From Iodobacter fluviatilis (GTDB lineage Bacteria; Pseudomonadota; Gammaproteobacteria; Burkholderiales; Chitinibacteraceae), in contig NZ_CP025781.1 of NCBI RefSeq assembly GCF_004194535.1, forward strand, positions 4,216,001-4,280,000: a stretch of DNA of 64,000 bases, in the 5' to 3' direction. How positions within the stretch are numbered: the first letter of the stretch is position 1; each line of letters starts with the position of its first letter. Shown here in pieces: positions 1 through 9,533 of the stretch. Both the position numbers and the translations under genes were made by a program. The notes under the pieces are model-generated. The model was given only the letters and a program-made list of their open reading frames with translations. It did no database searches and was not told the origin of the DNA.

Positions 1-469
1 GTGGCTCTGCTTGGGATAAAAACTCGACCGAGAAACGCATTGTTAAGCTCAAGCGCAAAGCCCAGCGTTGCCGATTCAACCCCAAATATGCAAGTGGTCG
101 CAATAAAACATACAGCCCAGAAAAAATCTGCGTCGAGCTTAACCTCCACAGCAGTAATTGCAAGGCCGCTAGTGCACCGATTAAACGCACGGCTTGCAGC
201 CCACCCAAAGCCAAGCCCTCTATCGTGGGTGAGTAGCGGCTTGGCCAAAGATACTGCCCTGGCGTAGCCCAGCCATACACCAGCGCAATCGCCAACAATA
301 AATAGCGGCAGCGTTTTAAAGTTAAGCGGCAGCGCTTAGCACAATAACTTAGGGCAAGTAAAACACATAGCGCAGAAAAGACAATGAGTGGGGTACCCTG
401 CAAGAATTGCAAGATACACGCCACCCAAAGCCAAACTACAATTTGATTTGCAGAATGTATTCTAATCAA
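1..469 (-). CDS. Membrane protein, EcfT/CbiQ-like (partial)
   Basis: The reverse strand stays open from a TTG at 469 to the window edge, about 156 codons, so the C-terminal end is missing. The translation is strongly hydrophobic at the N-terminus, with several predicted membrane helices, followed by a GLYVLLRPLAYLGL segment and an RLSLTMRFSVEFL segment. That pattern resembles the T component (EcfT/CbiQ) of energy-coupling-factor transporters, where a long membrane module is followed by a charged coupling helix. The TTG overlaps the stop codon of fimV, so the gene appears translationally coupled to it; an in-frame GTG about 15 codons further in is an alternative start. Family assignment is by eye and moderate. 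No ATPase partner is visible inside the window. Confidence 0.5.
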   Translation of the reverse strand, partial: MIRIHSANQIVVWLWVACILQFLQGTPLIVFSALCVLLALSYCAKRCRLTLKRCRYLLLAIALVYGWATPGQYLWPSRYSPTIEGLALGGLQAVRLIGALAALQLLLWRLSSTQIFSGLYVLLRPLAYLGLNRQRWALRLSLTMRFSVEFLSQAEP

Positions 470-3270
470 AGATTACCTAACAAAGCTTGCGCCTGCTTCT
501 GCTGATCAGGGTTGCCTTCACCAAGAGCCTCTTGTAAGATTTCCCTTGCACCTTCGACATCCCCCATATCCACATACGCTTTTGCCAGATCAATTTTAGT
601 TTGCACAGGATCATCCCCTGCAAAATCTAAACTTGATTCTGTTGTCGAAAACGCAGAATCCGACTCAAAGTTAAGTCCTAAATCACCCAAATCAATGGAT
701 CCTTCCATTGGCAAGCTGGATGTAGTGATTTCAAGAGGCGTATCAAGAGAGAAATCAAAATCCAAACCTAAACCATCATCCGGGCTAACGGCTTCCAAGA
801 CCTCATCGGCCCCGCCGTTAGGCGGCACGGGTTGATTTGGTGCATCATTCAAATCTAAATCAGGCAAAGTAGCCGTGATATCGGTAGCAGCTTCTGGCAT
901 GGCATCAAGATCAAAATTCAAACCAAATGAATCATCCGCAATAGGCTCTAGGGAAGCGACCGTTTCAGCCGATGCTTTTGCTACTGATGAAGTAAAATCA
1001 ACGGGCAAGTTCAAATCAAGCATTTCATTGTCGCTAGGCGCGTCGACAAGTTTTGCCGCATCTCCTGCCACCAAGAAGTCATCCATGCCAAAATCAAGAC
1101 TGGCTAAATCATCGATGGCGGTTTTTTTTTTATCTACTGACGCAGTCATATCAAGCGTATTTGAATCAAAATCAAGCGACAAATCTAGATCTGTGAGGCT
1201 AGCTTGATGATCAACGTTTGGTGCAGCGGCCTCTACACTCATCATTTCATCAAAATCACTGACGCTACTTGCTGACGAGGATACTGGCAGCTCATCAAGC
1301 GGCAAGTCAAACTCATCAGCAGGCATAGACATATTTTCAAACACGCTAGCGGCCGTAGTTGAGGCAAAGGCCGTATTTACGGGTGCTTGGGTATAAAGCG
1401 GATTTTCTGGGTCAATTTCACGACCTTGATACGCCGCCTGCTCCCAATGCGCGCCTTTACCTGACGTCATAGCAAAGAGATCTGCCGCCAATTCTTCAAA
1501 AGACGTTTTGTCTTTTTTGGCTGCCAATATTTCCAGTAGCTTCAGGCGAATTTCGTGGCGATTTGGATCTTTAACCAAGGCATCACGTAGGATTTCCTCA
1601 GCCTGCTCGTTTCGATCGTAAGCCATATACACTTCAGCTTCAGCAATCGGATCAACCTCATCCGTATCAATGGTGCCTAGACCTTGGCGGCTAAAATCGG
1701 TAAGGAATGAGTTTTCTGTTGGCTGGGTGCTAATCACCGCACCGCCAGTATTGCCAAGCAGAGTATTAGATTTTAAATCCCCACCTGTTAATACGCTATC
1801 CGCAAACGCGCTACCTTGCCTGCGTCTCCGCGTCCAAGCAAAGCCAGCACCACCCAAAATAATCGCTGCCAAACCACCACCTAACGGCAATAAATTATCC
1901 ATTAGCGCATCTACGGTGCTAGGTTCAGCAACAGGCATTGGAGCAGGTAAAGAACGACGTACTTTCTTTGCTGGGCTAACGCTCGATGCGACACTGGCCG
2001 TATCCGGCATCAGCGCGGGAACATCGCTAGCCACCAACGGCTCCGTTGTGGCAACAGGAATTGGCAGCGGCGTAGCGGCAGGCTCTGGACTAGCTTCAGA
2101 AACAACGGTAGGGCTTGGCTTGCTAGCGCTTTGCAACTCTGCCCCTGCTCGGCTTTTTAACGCCAGCAGTTTTTCCATGTCTTGAATGTTTTTTTGCAGC
2201 TCGGCCACGCGTTGGTTTGACTCATCCAACCCTTTTTGTCTTGCCGTTACTTCTTCTTCCAAGGCTCGGATACGGCCTTGCGATGTAGCATCGCCCTTCG
2301 CTTTGCCAGGCGTTTCGCCTTTAGACAACTTCAAAACATCTTGATTTGCGCTACCAGGCAAGGCTTTTTCTTCAACTTTAGGCGTAATTTTGCCCGCATT
2401 GACCGGCTCATTACCTGCTACCGCTTGGCGCTTTTGTACCGCTTCAGCAACTTTGTTGCGATAAGCCTGCCAATCTTTCGATTGCAAGCGTACTTCTTGG
2501 GCGGCTTCTTTAGCCGGAGTCGCTTGCAACGCTTCTTTACTTGGCACGTTTAAGATACGGCCACGACGTAAGCGATTCATATTGCCATTAAAAGCGTCTG
2601 GATTTTTGCGATACAGGCCCACCAACATTTGCTCTAGCGAAACGCCTTCTGCCTGCGTTTGGCGTGCCACCGAAGACAGCGTATCCCCAGCTTTCACTTT
2701 ATATTGATCAGCTGATTTCTCATCTGTCGCCGCGGCATCTGGAGACTTAGCTTCTGATTTTCTAGGAGCAGACTTAATAACCCCTGTGCGGCGGGTGCCA
2801 GGCAGCACGGATGGCGCGAATGATTCTCTTGATGCTCTTGATGCGTTTCCTGCTATAGCGGATGGCGCATAACTCAACGGATCAATCAACGCGGTGTACT
2901 CGCGCCGAATTTTTCCGTTCGCCCAATTTAAATCAATCACTAAATCTAAAAACGGTTCAGAAATAGATTGAGTTGAGGACACCAATACAAACTGCTGCCC
3001 ATTAGCGCGTTTATCAATCACAAGCCGCAAACCCATCGTAGACGAGGGATATGGGATTTGCGCTTGCGCAAAAGCCTCCGGCGCTGCCAGACGAATAACT
3101 AAGCCCTCTGCCTCCCCAGGCTGCACTGAAACTAAATCAATTTCAGCTCGAAAAGGCTGGCCTAGCCCAGACAATACATTTAGCCTACCTAATCCAACAG
3201 CACCCGCAGACAAGGGTACAGCTAACATAAGAGCAAGGACACAAGCCTTGAGTTTCGGTTTGATCGGCAC
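466..3270 (-). CDS. fimV: FimV-like peptidoglycan-binding polar/pilus protein
   Basis: 934 residues with the order expected for FimV. There is a signal peptide ending near AGAVGLG, then the conserved N-terminal block (LNVLSGLGQPFRAEIDL), and a LysM peptidoglycan-binding domain around residues 190-245 (YKVKAGDTLSSVARQ). A coiled-coil/proline-rich stretch follows, then one membrane helix near residues 460-480 followed by an RRRR stop-transfer. The long acidic cytoplasmic tail (many DLDLSLDFD-type repeats) ends in a C-terminal TPR-like FimV domain (KIDLAKAYVDMGDVEGAREIL). In Pseudomonas and relatives FimV supports type IV pilus assembly and polar localisation; here that role is by homology. The acidic Asp/Leu-rich middle is typical of the family. 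The downstream membrane gene overlaps its stop. Confidence 0.93.
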   Translation of the reverse strand: MPIKPKLKACVLALMLAVPLSAGAVGLGRLNVLSGLGQPFRAEIDLVSVQPGEAEGLVIRLAAPEAFAQAQIPYPSSTMGLRLVIDKRANGQQFVLVSSTQSISEPFLDLVIDLNWANGKIRREYTALIDPLSYAPSAIAGNASRASRESFAPSVLPGTRRTGVIKSAPRKSEAKSPDAAATDEKSADQYKVKAGDTLSSVARQTQAEGVSLEQMLVGLYRKNPDAFNGNMNRLRRGRILNVPSKEALQATPAKEAAQEVRLQSKDWQAYRNKVAEAVQKRQAVAGNEPVNAGKITPKVEEKALPGSANQDVLKLSKGETPGKAKGDATSQGRIRALEEEVTARQKGLDESNQRVAELQKNIQDMEKLLALKSRAGAELQSASKPSPTVVSEASPEPAATPLPIPVATTEPLVASDVPALMPDTASVASSVSPAKKVRRSLPAPMPVAEPSTVDALMDNLLPLGGGLAAIILGGAGFAWTRRRRQGSAFADSVLTGGDLKSNTLLGNTGGAVISTQPTENSFLTDFSRQGLGTIDTDEVDPIAEAEVYMAYDRNEQAEEILRDALVKDPNRHEIRLKLLEILAAKKDKTSFEELAADLFAMTSGKGAHWEQAAYQGREIDPENPLYTQAPVNTAFASTTAASVFENMSMPADEFDLPLDELPVSSSASSVSDFDEMMSVEAAAPNVDHQASLTDLDLSLDFDSNTLDMTASVDKKKTAIDDLASLDFGMDDFLVAGDAAKLVDAPSDNEMLDLNLPVDFTSSVAKASAETVASLEPIADDSFGLNFDLDAMPEAATDITATLPDLDLNDAPNQPVPPNGGADEVLEAVSPDDGLGLDFDFSLDTPLEITTSSLPMEGSIDLGDLGLNFESDSAFSTTESSLDFAGDDPVQTKIDLAKAYVDMGDVEGAREILQEALGEGNPDQQKQAQALLGNL

Positions 3271-4173
3271 AATTCCCCCAACACTTCACTTTGTTTTTTA
3301 ACCAAGGATGAAACCTCGGCGCTTATTGCTTTCTTGATGAACATAACATTTGCGCCAAGCGTGACGCAAGCCGCTCACTTAATTTATATACAGCATACGT
3401 GTTAAAACTTGATTTTCAAATAAGGCAAAATAATACGTATAGCTCTGTTTCCTACCACCAGAAATAAGAAATCAGCGCTCCATCAATCTAAAAACACTGC
3501 AGTACAAAAAAATATCGCTCTCTTTTTACATATATGCTAGGCACTTAAATCCTATAGCAAATATTAAGCATTAATCCAATCGATATCTACAAAAATCAAA
3601 CGGGCAATCTTTTCCTAAGCAGGCTCATGCCCCAGTCAAAACCTTGAGCAGCATACTGTAATCGATTCATCTTTTATGGAATAAATCCAAGCCCACCAAA
3701 CACATACAGCGCATTTGGTGAATGGATACGGGGCGAAGCTTACACCTAAACAGGTAAATAACCCCAACTAATCTACGTAAAATAAAATGGCATAAAATAC
3801 AACGGAAAACCGGCTGTACTCCATCGCTAGCAATCGTTTTTACTCAAAGCAGCAGAATCAAAAAGCCCCAAACCATCCGTACAGAGCAAATAGGTCGTCA
3901 TTGTTTATACTAGGCAACAGCAAAAACACGCCACTCTCAGTCATTTTAAAATGACAAATGAAAATGAGTTAGCACGGGGTTTATTGAGATGACCAAGCTT
4001 GACAACAAAATGATGCGACCGTTTTCTTTTTGAAATAGGGTCTCTTCTTTTTAAAGGCATCTGCGTAAAATTTGCTAAGCAACATGACTTAGCAAGTTGC
4101 ATTTCAATCAAAACCCCACCCCCAATCACCCCCTCAATAAATCATAAGCAAGCCATAACACGGCTCAAAATTT
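3271..4173. other. Intergenic region, about 900 bp, no supported gene
   Basis: AT-rich spacer between fimV and dadA (both read leftward). It must contain the fimV promoter at its left end and any dadA terminator at its right end. A short reverse open frame (3941-4129) has no recognisable product or convincing ribosome binding site and is not called. No tRNA-like fold, insertion sequence or repeat was recognised by eye. Confidence 0.5.
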
Positions 4174-5421
4174 TTACTGAAAACAATAATCTACATCAGG
4201 TTTTTTGCCGGAAATAAGTTCAGCAATAGCCAATGCCGAACCACAGCACTCTGTCCAACCTAAAGTACCATGCCCAGTATTTAGCCAAAGGCTTGGATAC
4301 TGGGTGCGGCCAATGTAGGGTAAGTTACCTGGCGTTGCTGGCCGCAGCCCGGTCCAAAATTCAGCCGCAGCATAATCTGCACCACTAGGGAAAATATCTT
4401 TCACGCGATCAATAATCGCCTTACAACGTACTGCGTTCAAATCTAAGCTATAGCCATCAAACTCCACCGTACCCGCCACGCGCAAATAATCACCAAGGCG
4501 CGAAAACACCAATTTATGACCATCGTCGGTCAGGCTTACCGTAGGGGCGCAATGCTCTGCCCGCACAGGAATCGTTGCGGAATACCCCTTTGCAGGGTAA
4601 ATATCTAAATGAATACCCAAGGGACGCAGATGCAGCGTGCTATAGCTACCTAAACTCACAACAAACGCGTCTGCAGTGAGGGCTTCCAAACCCTGATCAC
4701 CCTGCACCCGCACCGCTTGCACATCGTCTCCAGCACACTCAAAGCCCGCTATTTCGCAGTCGTAGCGAAACTTCACCCCCGCCTGCTCACAGCGCAACGC
4801 TAACTCGCTGGTAAAGACCCGTGCGTCCCCAGATTCATCGCTGGGGGTATACGTACCACCAACAATTGGCCGCATAGAGCTCTGCAAAGCAGGCTCAATC
4901 AATAAGCATTCTGCGACTGATTTCACATGTCGATCTAAACCTAACTCACCCATTAATTTTGCCGCTGGAATCGCCGCCTCAAACTCTGACAGCTCAGTGT
5001 AATAATGCAATATGCCTTCTGTACGCTGGTGATATTCAATCCCTGTGCTAGCACGTAACGCTTGCAAGGTATCTCGGCTATATAAACCTAAGCGCACTAA
5101 GTTTTGCAGGTTATAACGCGCACGCTCTTTGGTGCACTGTTGTAAAAAGCGCAAGCCCCAGCGCCACTGATGCCAATCCAACTTAAAACGAAACAATAGA
5201 GGTGCGTCCTCCTCCCCCAGCCATTGCAATGCTTTCCAAGGTGCCCGGGGATTAGCCCAAGGCTCGGCGTGGCACACTGAAATTTGCCCTCCATTGGCGT
5301 AACTGGTTTCCCTTGCCGCCTCTGGGGCCCGTTCTATCACTGTAACCTCATGCCCCGCCTGATTTAAGAACCACGCAGAGGTAATTCCAATCACGCCAGC
5401 ACCCAATACAATGACTTTCAT
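4174..5421 (-). CDS. dadA: D-amino acid dehydrogenase small subunit
   Basis: 415 residues from the ATG at 5421. This start is preferred over the upstream ATG at 5508 because a GGGGGGAT ribosome site lies just before it and the FAD-binding Rossmann motif (VIVLGAGVIGITSAWFL) begins at residue 2. The NAGHEVTVIER continuation, the SYANGGQIS segment and the C-terminal GLRPATPGNLPYIGRT and LNTGHGTLGWT blocks are characteristic of DadA. The enzyme oxidatively deaminates D-amino acids, D-alanine in particular, at the inner membrane and passes electrons to the respiratory chain. No alanine racemase (dadX) is adjacent. It is divergent from the histidine kinase at 5684, with about 260 bp between them. 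Confidence 0.93.
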   Translation of the reverse strand: MKVIVLGAGVIGITSAWFLNQAGHEVTVIERAPEAARETSYANGGQISVCHAEPWANPRAPWKALQWLGEEDAPLLFRFKLDWHQWRWGLRFLQQCTKERARYNLQNLVRLGLYSRDTLQALRASTGIEYHQRTEGILHYYTELSEFEAAIPAAKLMGELGLDRHVKSVAECLLIEPALQSSMRPIVGGTYTPSDESGDARVFTSELALRCEQAGVKFRYDCEIAGFECAGDDVQAVRVQGDQGLEALTADAFVVSLGSYSTLHLRPLGIHLDIYPAKGYSATIPVRAEHCAPTVSLTDDGHKLVFSRLGDYLRVAGTVEFDGYSLDLNAVRCKAIIDRVKDIFPSGADYAAAEFWTGLRPATPGNLPYIGRTQYPSLWLNTGHGTLGWTECCGSALAIAELISGKKPDVDYCFQ

Positions 5422-5683
5422 TTTTATCCCCCCATCAAATAACGATTGAATTTTTTTGCCCTGTTGATTACCAAACCAAGCCGTAAATCTCAATACTAAC
5501 TCGATCAATCTGTTTGCTTAACCCATGATCAATCTATTGTTTTTTCTTTATGCCCCCCATAGGGCGATTCATAATACGGCATTCAGTATCATGAAAAACA
5601 CATAGGTTTAACTAGAAAGACAAGACTTGATCTAAACTAACCATCTCAGACACACTAACTCTAAAGCCAAGCCCTGCCACGCT

Positions 5684-7546
5684 ATGAATCTGTCGCTTCG
5701 TACTTCTATTATTTTTGCCACGCTTTTAGGTTTACTCCTCCCTTCAGGCGTAAATGGCTATATCAGCTTGACCCGTCAACTCGATAATGCTCAGCGACAA
5801 ATCAATAATGATCATCAACGGATTGCAGACATCCTAGTGCTAGGGATGCAAGAGCCGCTTTGGAATTTATCGCCGGACGCAGGCAAACCACTACTGGACT
5901 CGGTAGTCAGCGACGAGCGTATTGTGCGAATTACGGTCAATGATTCAACGCTGGGTTTGTTTTTAGAAGCCAATAAACCAGAGCGCCGCCGTGGGCATTT
6001 GCACTCACTCACCCGTGTCGTGAGTAAGCAAGGTAGCAATATCGGCACCATCACCATTGAATTAGACGACGGCAGTGCCACTACACGTATTAGTAGTGAG
6101 CAACGTCTCTACCTTGCTGCCGTGCTTTTGCAAATTGTTTTGAGCTTAGGGCTGATTCTTTTGCTGCTTGAATCGCGCATTATCCGTCCATTAGCCGAGC
6201 TGTCTAGGCAAGCGATTAAACTGGCTCGCCGCGAGCTAGATGAAGCCTTTACTTGGCATCGTAGTGACGAGATTGGTACGCTTGGGCAAAACTTAGACAC
6301 AACACGCCGGTCTTTATCTGAACTCATTTTGACGCTTGAGCAGAAAAACCTGCAACTCGAAACCGATTTACTCGGCCGCAGGCAAATTGAACTTGCCCTG
6401 CGCACCAGTCAAGATCGCTACCAGCGTTTAGTAGAATCCACCCGTATCATTCCTTGGGATGCCAACCCAGATGAATGGCGTTTTACTTATGTTGGGCCGC
6501 AGGCTGAAGCACTGCTTGGCTACCCACTTGCGCAGTGGTATCACGAGGGCTTTCTTTCCAGCTATCTACACCCAGATGATAGGCACCACGCGTATCGCCT
6601 ATTTAACGAAACAAGCAAGGAAGGTACTTCTGAGTTTGAGTGCCGCTTTCAAAGCAGCGAAGGCAAGGAAATCTGGGTACTGCTTACTGCATCTAACCAA
6701 TGCGATGCCAATAATAAGCGCACATTACAAGGCTTTATTATTGATATCAGCGCACGCAAGCAAGCCGAGCTAGAGATGGAGCACTACCGCAACCACCTAG
6801 AAGAAGTTGTCGAAGCCCGTACCCGCGCGCTAGCCTCGGCCAATCACGAGCTAAAAGCATTCTCCTACTCGCTATCGCATGATTTACGAATTCCATTACG
6901 CACCATTGAAGGCTTTAGTCAAGTATTGCTTGAAGACTATATTGGCTCGCTAGATGTAAACGCGCGTAATTATTTAGCGCGTATCCGCAGCACAATACAG
7001 AATATGGCCAGCTTGATAGACGATCTACTCAACCTATCCAAGCTCACCCGCATCGAAGTGCGCAGTCAAGCGATCGACATTAGCGAATTAAGCGCAGAAA
7101 TCATCGATGAATTTCGTAGCCTTCAACCACAGCGCCAAGTTGAAGTGCATATTGAAGAACATCTACAAGCCCATGCCGATCCCAAACTCATCTTGATCGC
7201 CTTGCGGCATCTGCTCGACAATGCATGGAAATTTACCGAACAAACAGAACACGCAAAGATCAGCATTGGCGCTACCCAAGTCAACGGACAAACCGTTTTT
7301 CATATTCAAGACAATGGCTGCGGCTTTGATATGGCTCATGCCGATAAAATATTTTCACCGTTTCAACGCCTACACTCGCAAAGCGAGCTCACCGGCAATG
7401 GCATTGGACTTGCCATTGTGCAATGCATCATTCATCGCCATGATGGTCGTATTTGGACCAAATCGCAGCCAGGCAGCAACACCTTCTTTTACTTCACTCT
7501 ACCAAACAAAGCACAGCTCAATAATCATCTACTCAACGAATTGTGA
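5684..7546 (+). CDS. Membrane sensor histidine kinase (HAMP-PAS-HisKA-HATPase)
   Basis: 620 residues. A first membrane helix (residues about 8-26) and a second (about 140-162) enclose a small periplasmic sensor domain. A HAMP linker follows (RIIRPLAELSRQAIKLARRELDEAF). There is then a PAS domain with a PAC tail (about 240-360), a HisKA dimerisation domain with the phospho-acceptor in SLSHDLR (His399), and an HATPase_c domain with N box (LLDNAWKF), G1 (DNGCGFD) and G2 (GNGIGLAIV). The SHDLR-xPLRTIEGFSQ type of H-box is that of phytochrome-like and cyanobacterial kinases. No response regulator gene is adjacent, so it is an orphan kinase; the signal is unknown. It lies 73 bp upstream of recA in the same direction, but recA has its own likely promoter. 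Confidence 0.88.
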   Translation: MNLSLRTSIIFATLLGLLLPSGVNGYISLTRQLDNAQRQINNDHQRIADILVLGMQEPLWNLSPDAGKPLLDSVVSDERIVRITVNDSTLGLFLEANKPERRRGHLHSLTRVVSKQGSNIGTITIELDDGSATTRISSEQRLYLAAVLLQIVLSLGLILLLLESRIIRPLAELSRQAIKLARRELDEAFTWHRSDEIGTLGQNLDTTRRSLSELILTLEQKNLQLETDLLGRRQIELALRTSQDRYQRLVESTRIIPWDANPDEWRFTYVGPQAEALLGYPLAQWYHEGFLSSYLHPDDRHHAYRLFNETSKEGTSEFECRFQSSEGKEIWVLLTASNQCDANNKRTLQGFIIDISARKQAELEMEHYRNHLEEVVEARTRALASANHELKAFSYSLSHDLRIPLRTIEGFSQVLLEDYIGSLDVNARNYLARIRSTIQNMASLIDDLLNLSKLTRIEVRSQAIDISELSAEIIDEFRSLQPQRQVEVHIEEHLQAHADPKLILIALRHLLDNAWKFTEQTEHAKISIGATQVNGQTVFHIQDNGCGFDMAHADKIFSPFQRLHSQSELTGNGIGLAIVQCIIHRHDGRIWTKSQPGSNTFFYFTLPNKAQLNNHLLNEL

Positions 7547-7566
7547 GTAAACCCCTTTTCATTTAC

Positions 7567-7585
7567 AGAACGATTGTTCTATAAT
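7567..7585 (+). promoter_or_regulatory. Likely recA promoter with overlapping GAAC-N4-GTTC palindrome
   Basis: A perfect TATAAT sits at 7580-7585, 34 bp ahead of the recA start codon. The 14-bp dyad AGAACGATTGTTCT (7567-7580) overlaps its first base. An operator at this place could repress recA. The dyad does not have the CTGT-N8-ACAG form of the usual proteobacterial LexA box, and no such box was found in the 75-bp leader. It resembles the GAAC-N4-GTTC core known from Gram-positive LexA. A good -35 hexamer is not obvious. Confidence 0.45.
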
Positions 7586-7619
7586 CAAGTCACTTTCACA
7601 TAGCGCTCGGGACACACAC

Positions 7620-8678
7620 ATGGACGACAACAAGAGCAAGGCACTCGCCGCGGCACTCGCGCAAATCGAACGTCAGTTCGGCAAAGGCGCCATCATGAAA
7701 ATGGGGGAGAACCAAATCCAAAATGATCTACAAGTGGTTTCTACCGGATCATTAGGTTTGGATCTAGGCCTTGGCGTTGGCGGCTTACCACGCGGGCGTG
7801 TTGTAGAAATTTTTGGGCCAGAATCATCAGGTAAAACCACACTTTGCTTACACGTTGTAGCTGAAGTGCAAAAGCTCGGTGGTGTTGCTGCTTATATCGA
7901 TGCTGAAAACGCACTCGATCCTGTTTACGCTAGCAAACTAGGCGTAAACGTGTCTGAAATGCTAATTTCCCAGCCAGACACCGGCGAACAAGGCCTTGAA
8001 ATCGCCGATATGTTGGTTCGTTCTGGCGGCGTTGATATTATCGTAGTTGACTCCGTAGCCGCCCTTACCCCTAAGGCAGAAATTGAAGGCGAAATGGGTG
8101 ATGTGCACGTTGGCCTGCAAGCACGTTTAATGAGCCAAGCCCTACGTAAGCTCACTGGTAATATCAAACGCACTAACACCCTGGTGATCTTTATTAACCA
8201 GCTACGCATGAAGATCGGCAACATGATGCCAGGGCAAAGCCCTGAAACCACCACCGGTGGTAATGCACTGAAATTTTATGCATCAGTGCGCCTTGATATC
8301 CGCCGGATTGGCGCGGTCAAGAAAGGTGATGAGATTATCGGCAATCAAACCAAGGTTAAGATCGCCAAAAACAAAGTGGCACCACCGTTCCGCATCGTGA
8401 CCTTTGATATTCTTTACGGCGAAGGCATTAGCCATGAAGGTGAAATCATCGAGCACGGTGTTACGCATAAAATCGTCGAAAAGTCAGGCGCTTGGTATAG
8501 CTACAACGGCAATAAAATTGGCCAAGGAATTGAAAACTCACGTCAATATTTGAAAGACAACCCAGAAATTGCCGCTGAAATCGAACAAAAAATCCGCGCA
8601 AAACTTGGTGCAGGTGGCTTACTACCGATTGATCCTGCTGCGTTATTAGATGATCCAAAAGAAGAATCTGACGAATAA
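7620..8678 (+). CDS. recA: Recombinase RecA
   Basis: 352 residues, the usual RecA length. Visible are the Walker A motif GPESSGKTT, the MAW-type N-terminal region ([22 protein letters not shown]), the Walker B region [10 protein letters not shown], the L1/L2 DNA-binding loops ([46 protein letters not shown]) and an acidic C-terminal tail (DDPKEESDE). It forms the ATP-dependent filament on single-stranded DNA for strand exchange and acts as co-protease for LexA self-cleavage. recX begins 2 bp after its stop, so the two are co-transcribed. The ATG is preceded by a CGGGACACACAC leader with only a weak ribosome site. Confidence 0.99.
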   Translation: MDDNKSKALAAALAQIERQFGKGAIMKMGENQIQNDLQVVSTGSLGLDLGLGVGGLPRGRVVEIFGPESSGKTTLCLHVVAEVQKLGGVAAYIDAENALDPVYASKLGVNVSEMLISQPDTGEQGLEIADMLVRSGGVDIIVVDSVAALTPKAEIEGEMGDVHVGLQARLMSQALRKLTGNIKRTNTLVIFINQLRMKIGNMMPGQSPETTTGGNALKFYASVRLDIRRIGAVKKGDEIIGNQTKVKIAKNKVAPPFRIVTFDILYGEGISHEGEIIEHGVTHKIVEKSGAWYSYNGNKIGQGIENSRQYLKDNPEIAAEIEQKIRAKLGAGGLLPIDPAALLDDPKEESDE

Positions 8679-8680
8679 GT

Positions 8681-9127
8681 ATGAGTTCAGTATTACGCAA
8701 TAAAGCCTTGCAACACCTTGCGCGCCGTGATCATGCGCGCGGGGAGTTGCGGCAGAAACTACTACCTTTTACTGAAGATTCAAGCGAAGTCGACGCGTTG
8801 CTAGACGACTTTGTGGAGCGAGGCTGGCTATCTGATACACGCTTTGCAGAGCAATGGGTTTTCTACCGCTCTGCACGCTACGGCCCACAGCGCTTACGCG
8901 CAGAATTACAGCAAAAAGGCGTGGCAAGCGACATTATCTCTGCAGTTATGGAAGAACATGGCGACGATGAGCTAGCGCAAGCCCGAGCACTTTGGCGTAA
9001 ACGATTTGGCAGCCCGCCCCAAGACCCAAAAGAAAAAAACAAACAACTGCGCTTCTTGATCAGCCGCGGCTTCTCGGTGTCGGTTATTTACAAGGTGGTA
9101 TGCGGTACTGAGGACGATGATTTTTAG
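8681..9127 (+). CDS. recX: Regulatory protein RecX
   Basis: 148 residues, made of the three-helix repeats typical of RecX: LQHLARRDHARGELRQKLL, then VDALLDDFVERGWLSDTRFAEQWV and RYGPQRLRAELQQKGV. A final repeat contains LRFLISRGFSVSVIYKVV. RecX binds the RecA filament and limits its extension and activity. The gene starts 2 bp after the recA stop codon, which fits tight co-expression. The spacer after it holds a tandem repeat and no gene. Confidence 0.94.
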   Translation: MSSVLRNKALQHLARRDHARGELRQKLLPFTEDSSEVDALLDDFVERGWLSDTRFAEQWVFYRSARYGPQRLRAELQQKGVASDIISAVMEEHGDDELAQARALWRKRFGSPPQDPKEKNKQLRFLISRGFSVSVIYKVVCGTEDDDF

Positions 9128-9266
9128 TCGCAAACATTACCAAGTACGCCACTAGACCAGTGATCTTGATACGCCAGACCACCTCCACGACAAAAGCAAA
9201 GCATCAAGATAGCTTTGATTAAATCGCCATCCCCGAATATTTTTTATCGAAAATCCAACTCAAATA

Positions 9267-9316
9267 GTGCAAGTCCCTTTTATGGTTTGAGGTGCAAGTC
9301 CCTTTTATGGTTTGAG
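9267..9316. repeat. Two tandem 25-bp direct repeats in the recX-lysR spacer
   Basis: Two exact 25-bp copies stand head to tail at 9267-9291 and 9292-9316, each beginning GTGCAAGTCCCTTTTATGG and ending TTTGAG. They are followed by TGGCATAAAAGG, a partial inverted echo of the CCTTTTATG core. The remaining parts of the 406-bp spacer 9128-9533 hold no gene that I can support. Confidence 0.85.
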
Positions 9317-9533
9317 TGGCATAAAAGGCATCCCATACATTAAAGCACCCAACGACTGCAAGAGCACCTTGCCCACATTCGGGGCAACTCCAACGCCACA
9401 GTGGCGCTAAAAATCAAATTACCCAACATGATCATCCCCGATTGTCAAACTGCTTACTGCCTATTCCTATACTAGAAAACAATGAGCATAAGCAAACAGA
9501 GAATTAGATCATGTGACCAATGCCCGCTCTAAA

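Noticed and set aside
1-267. Forward open frame at the window start
   Set aside because: It lies antisense to a membrane-protein-like reading frame with a typical hydrophobic pattern and has no recognisable motif.
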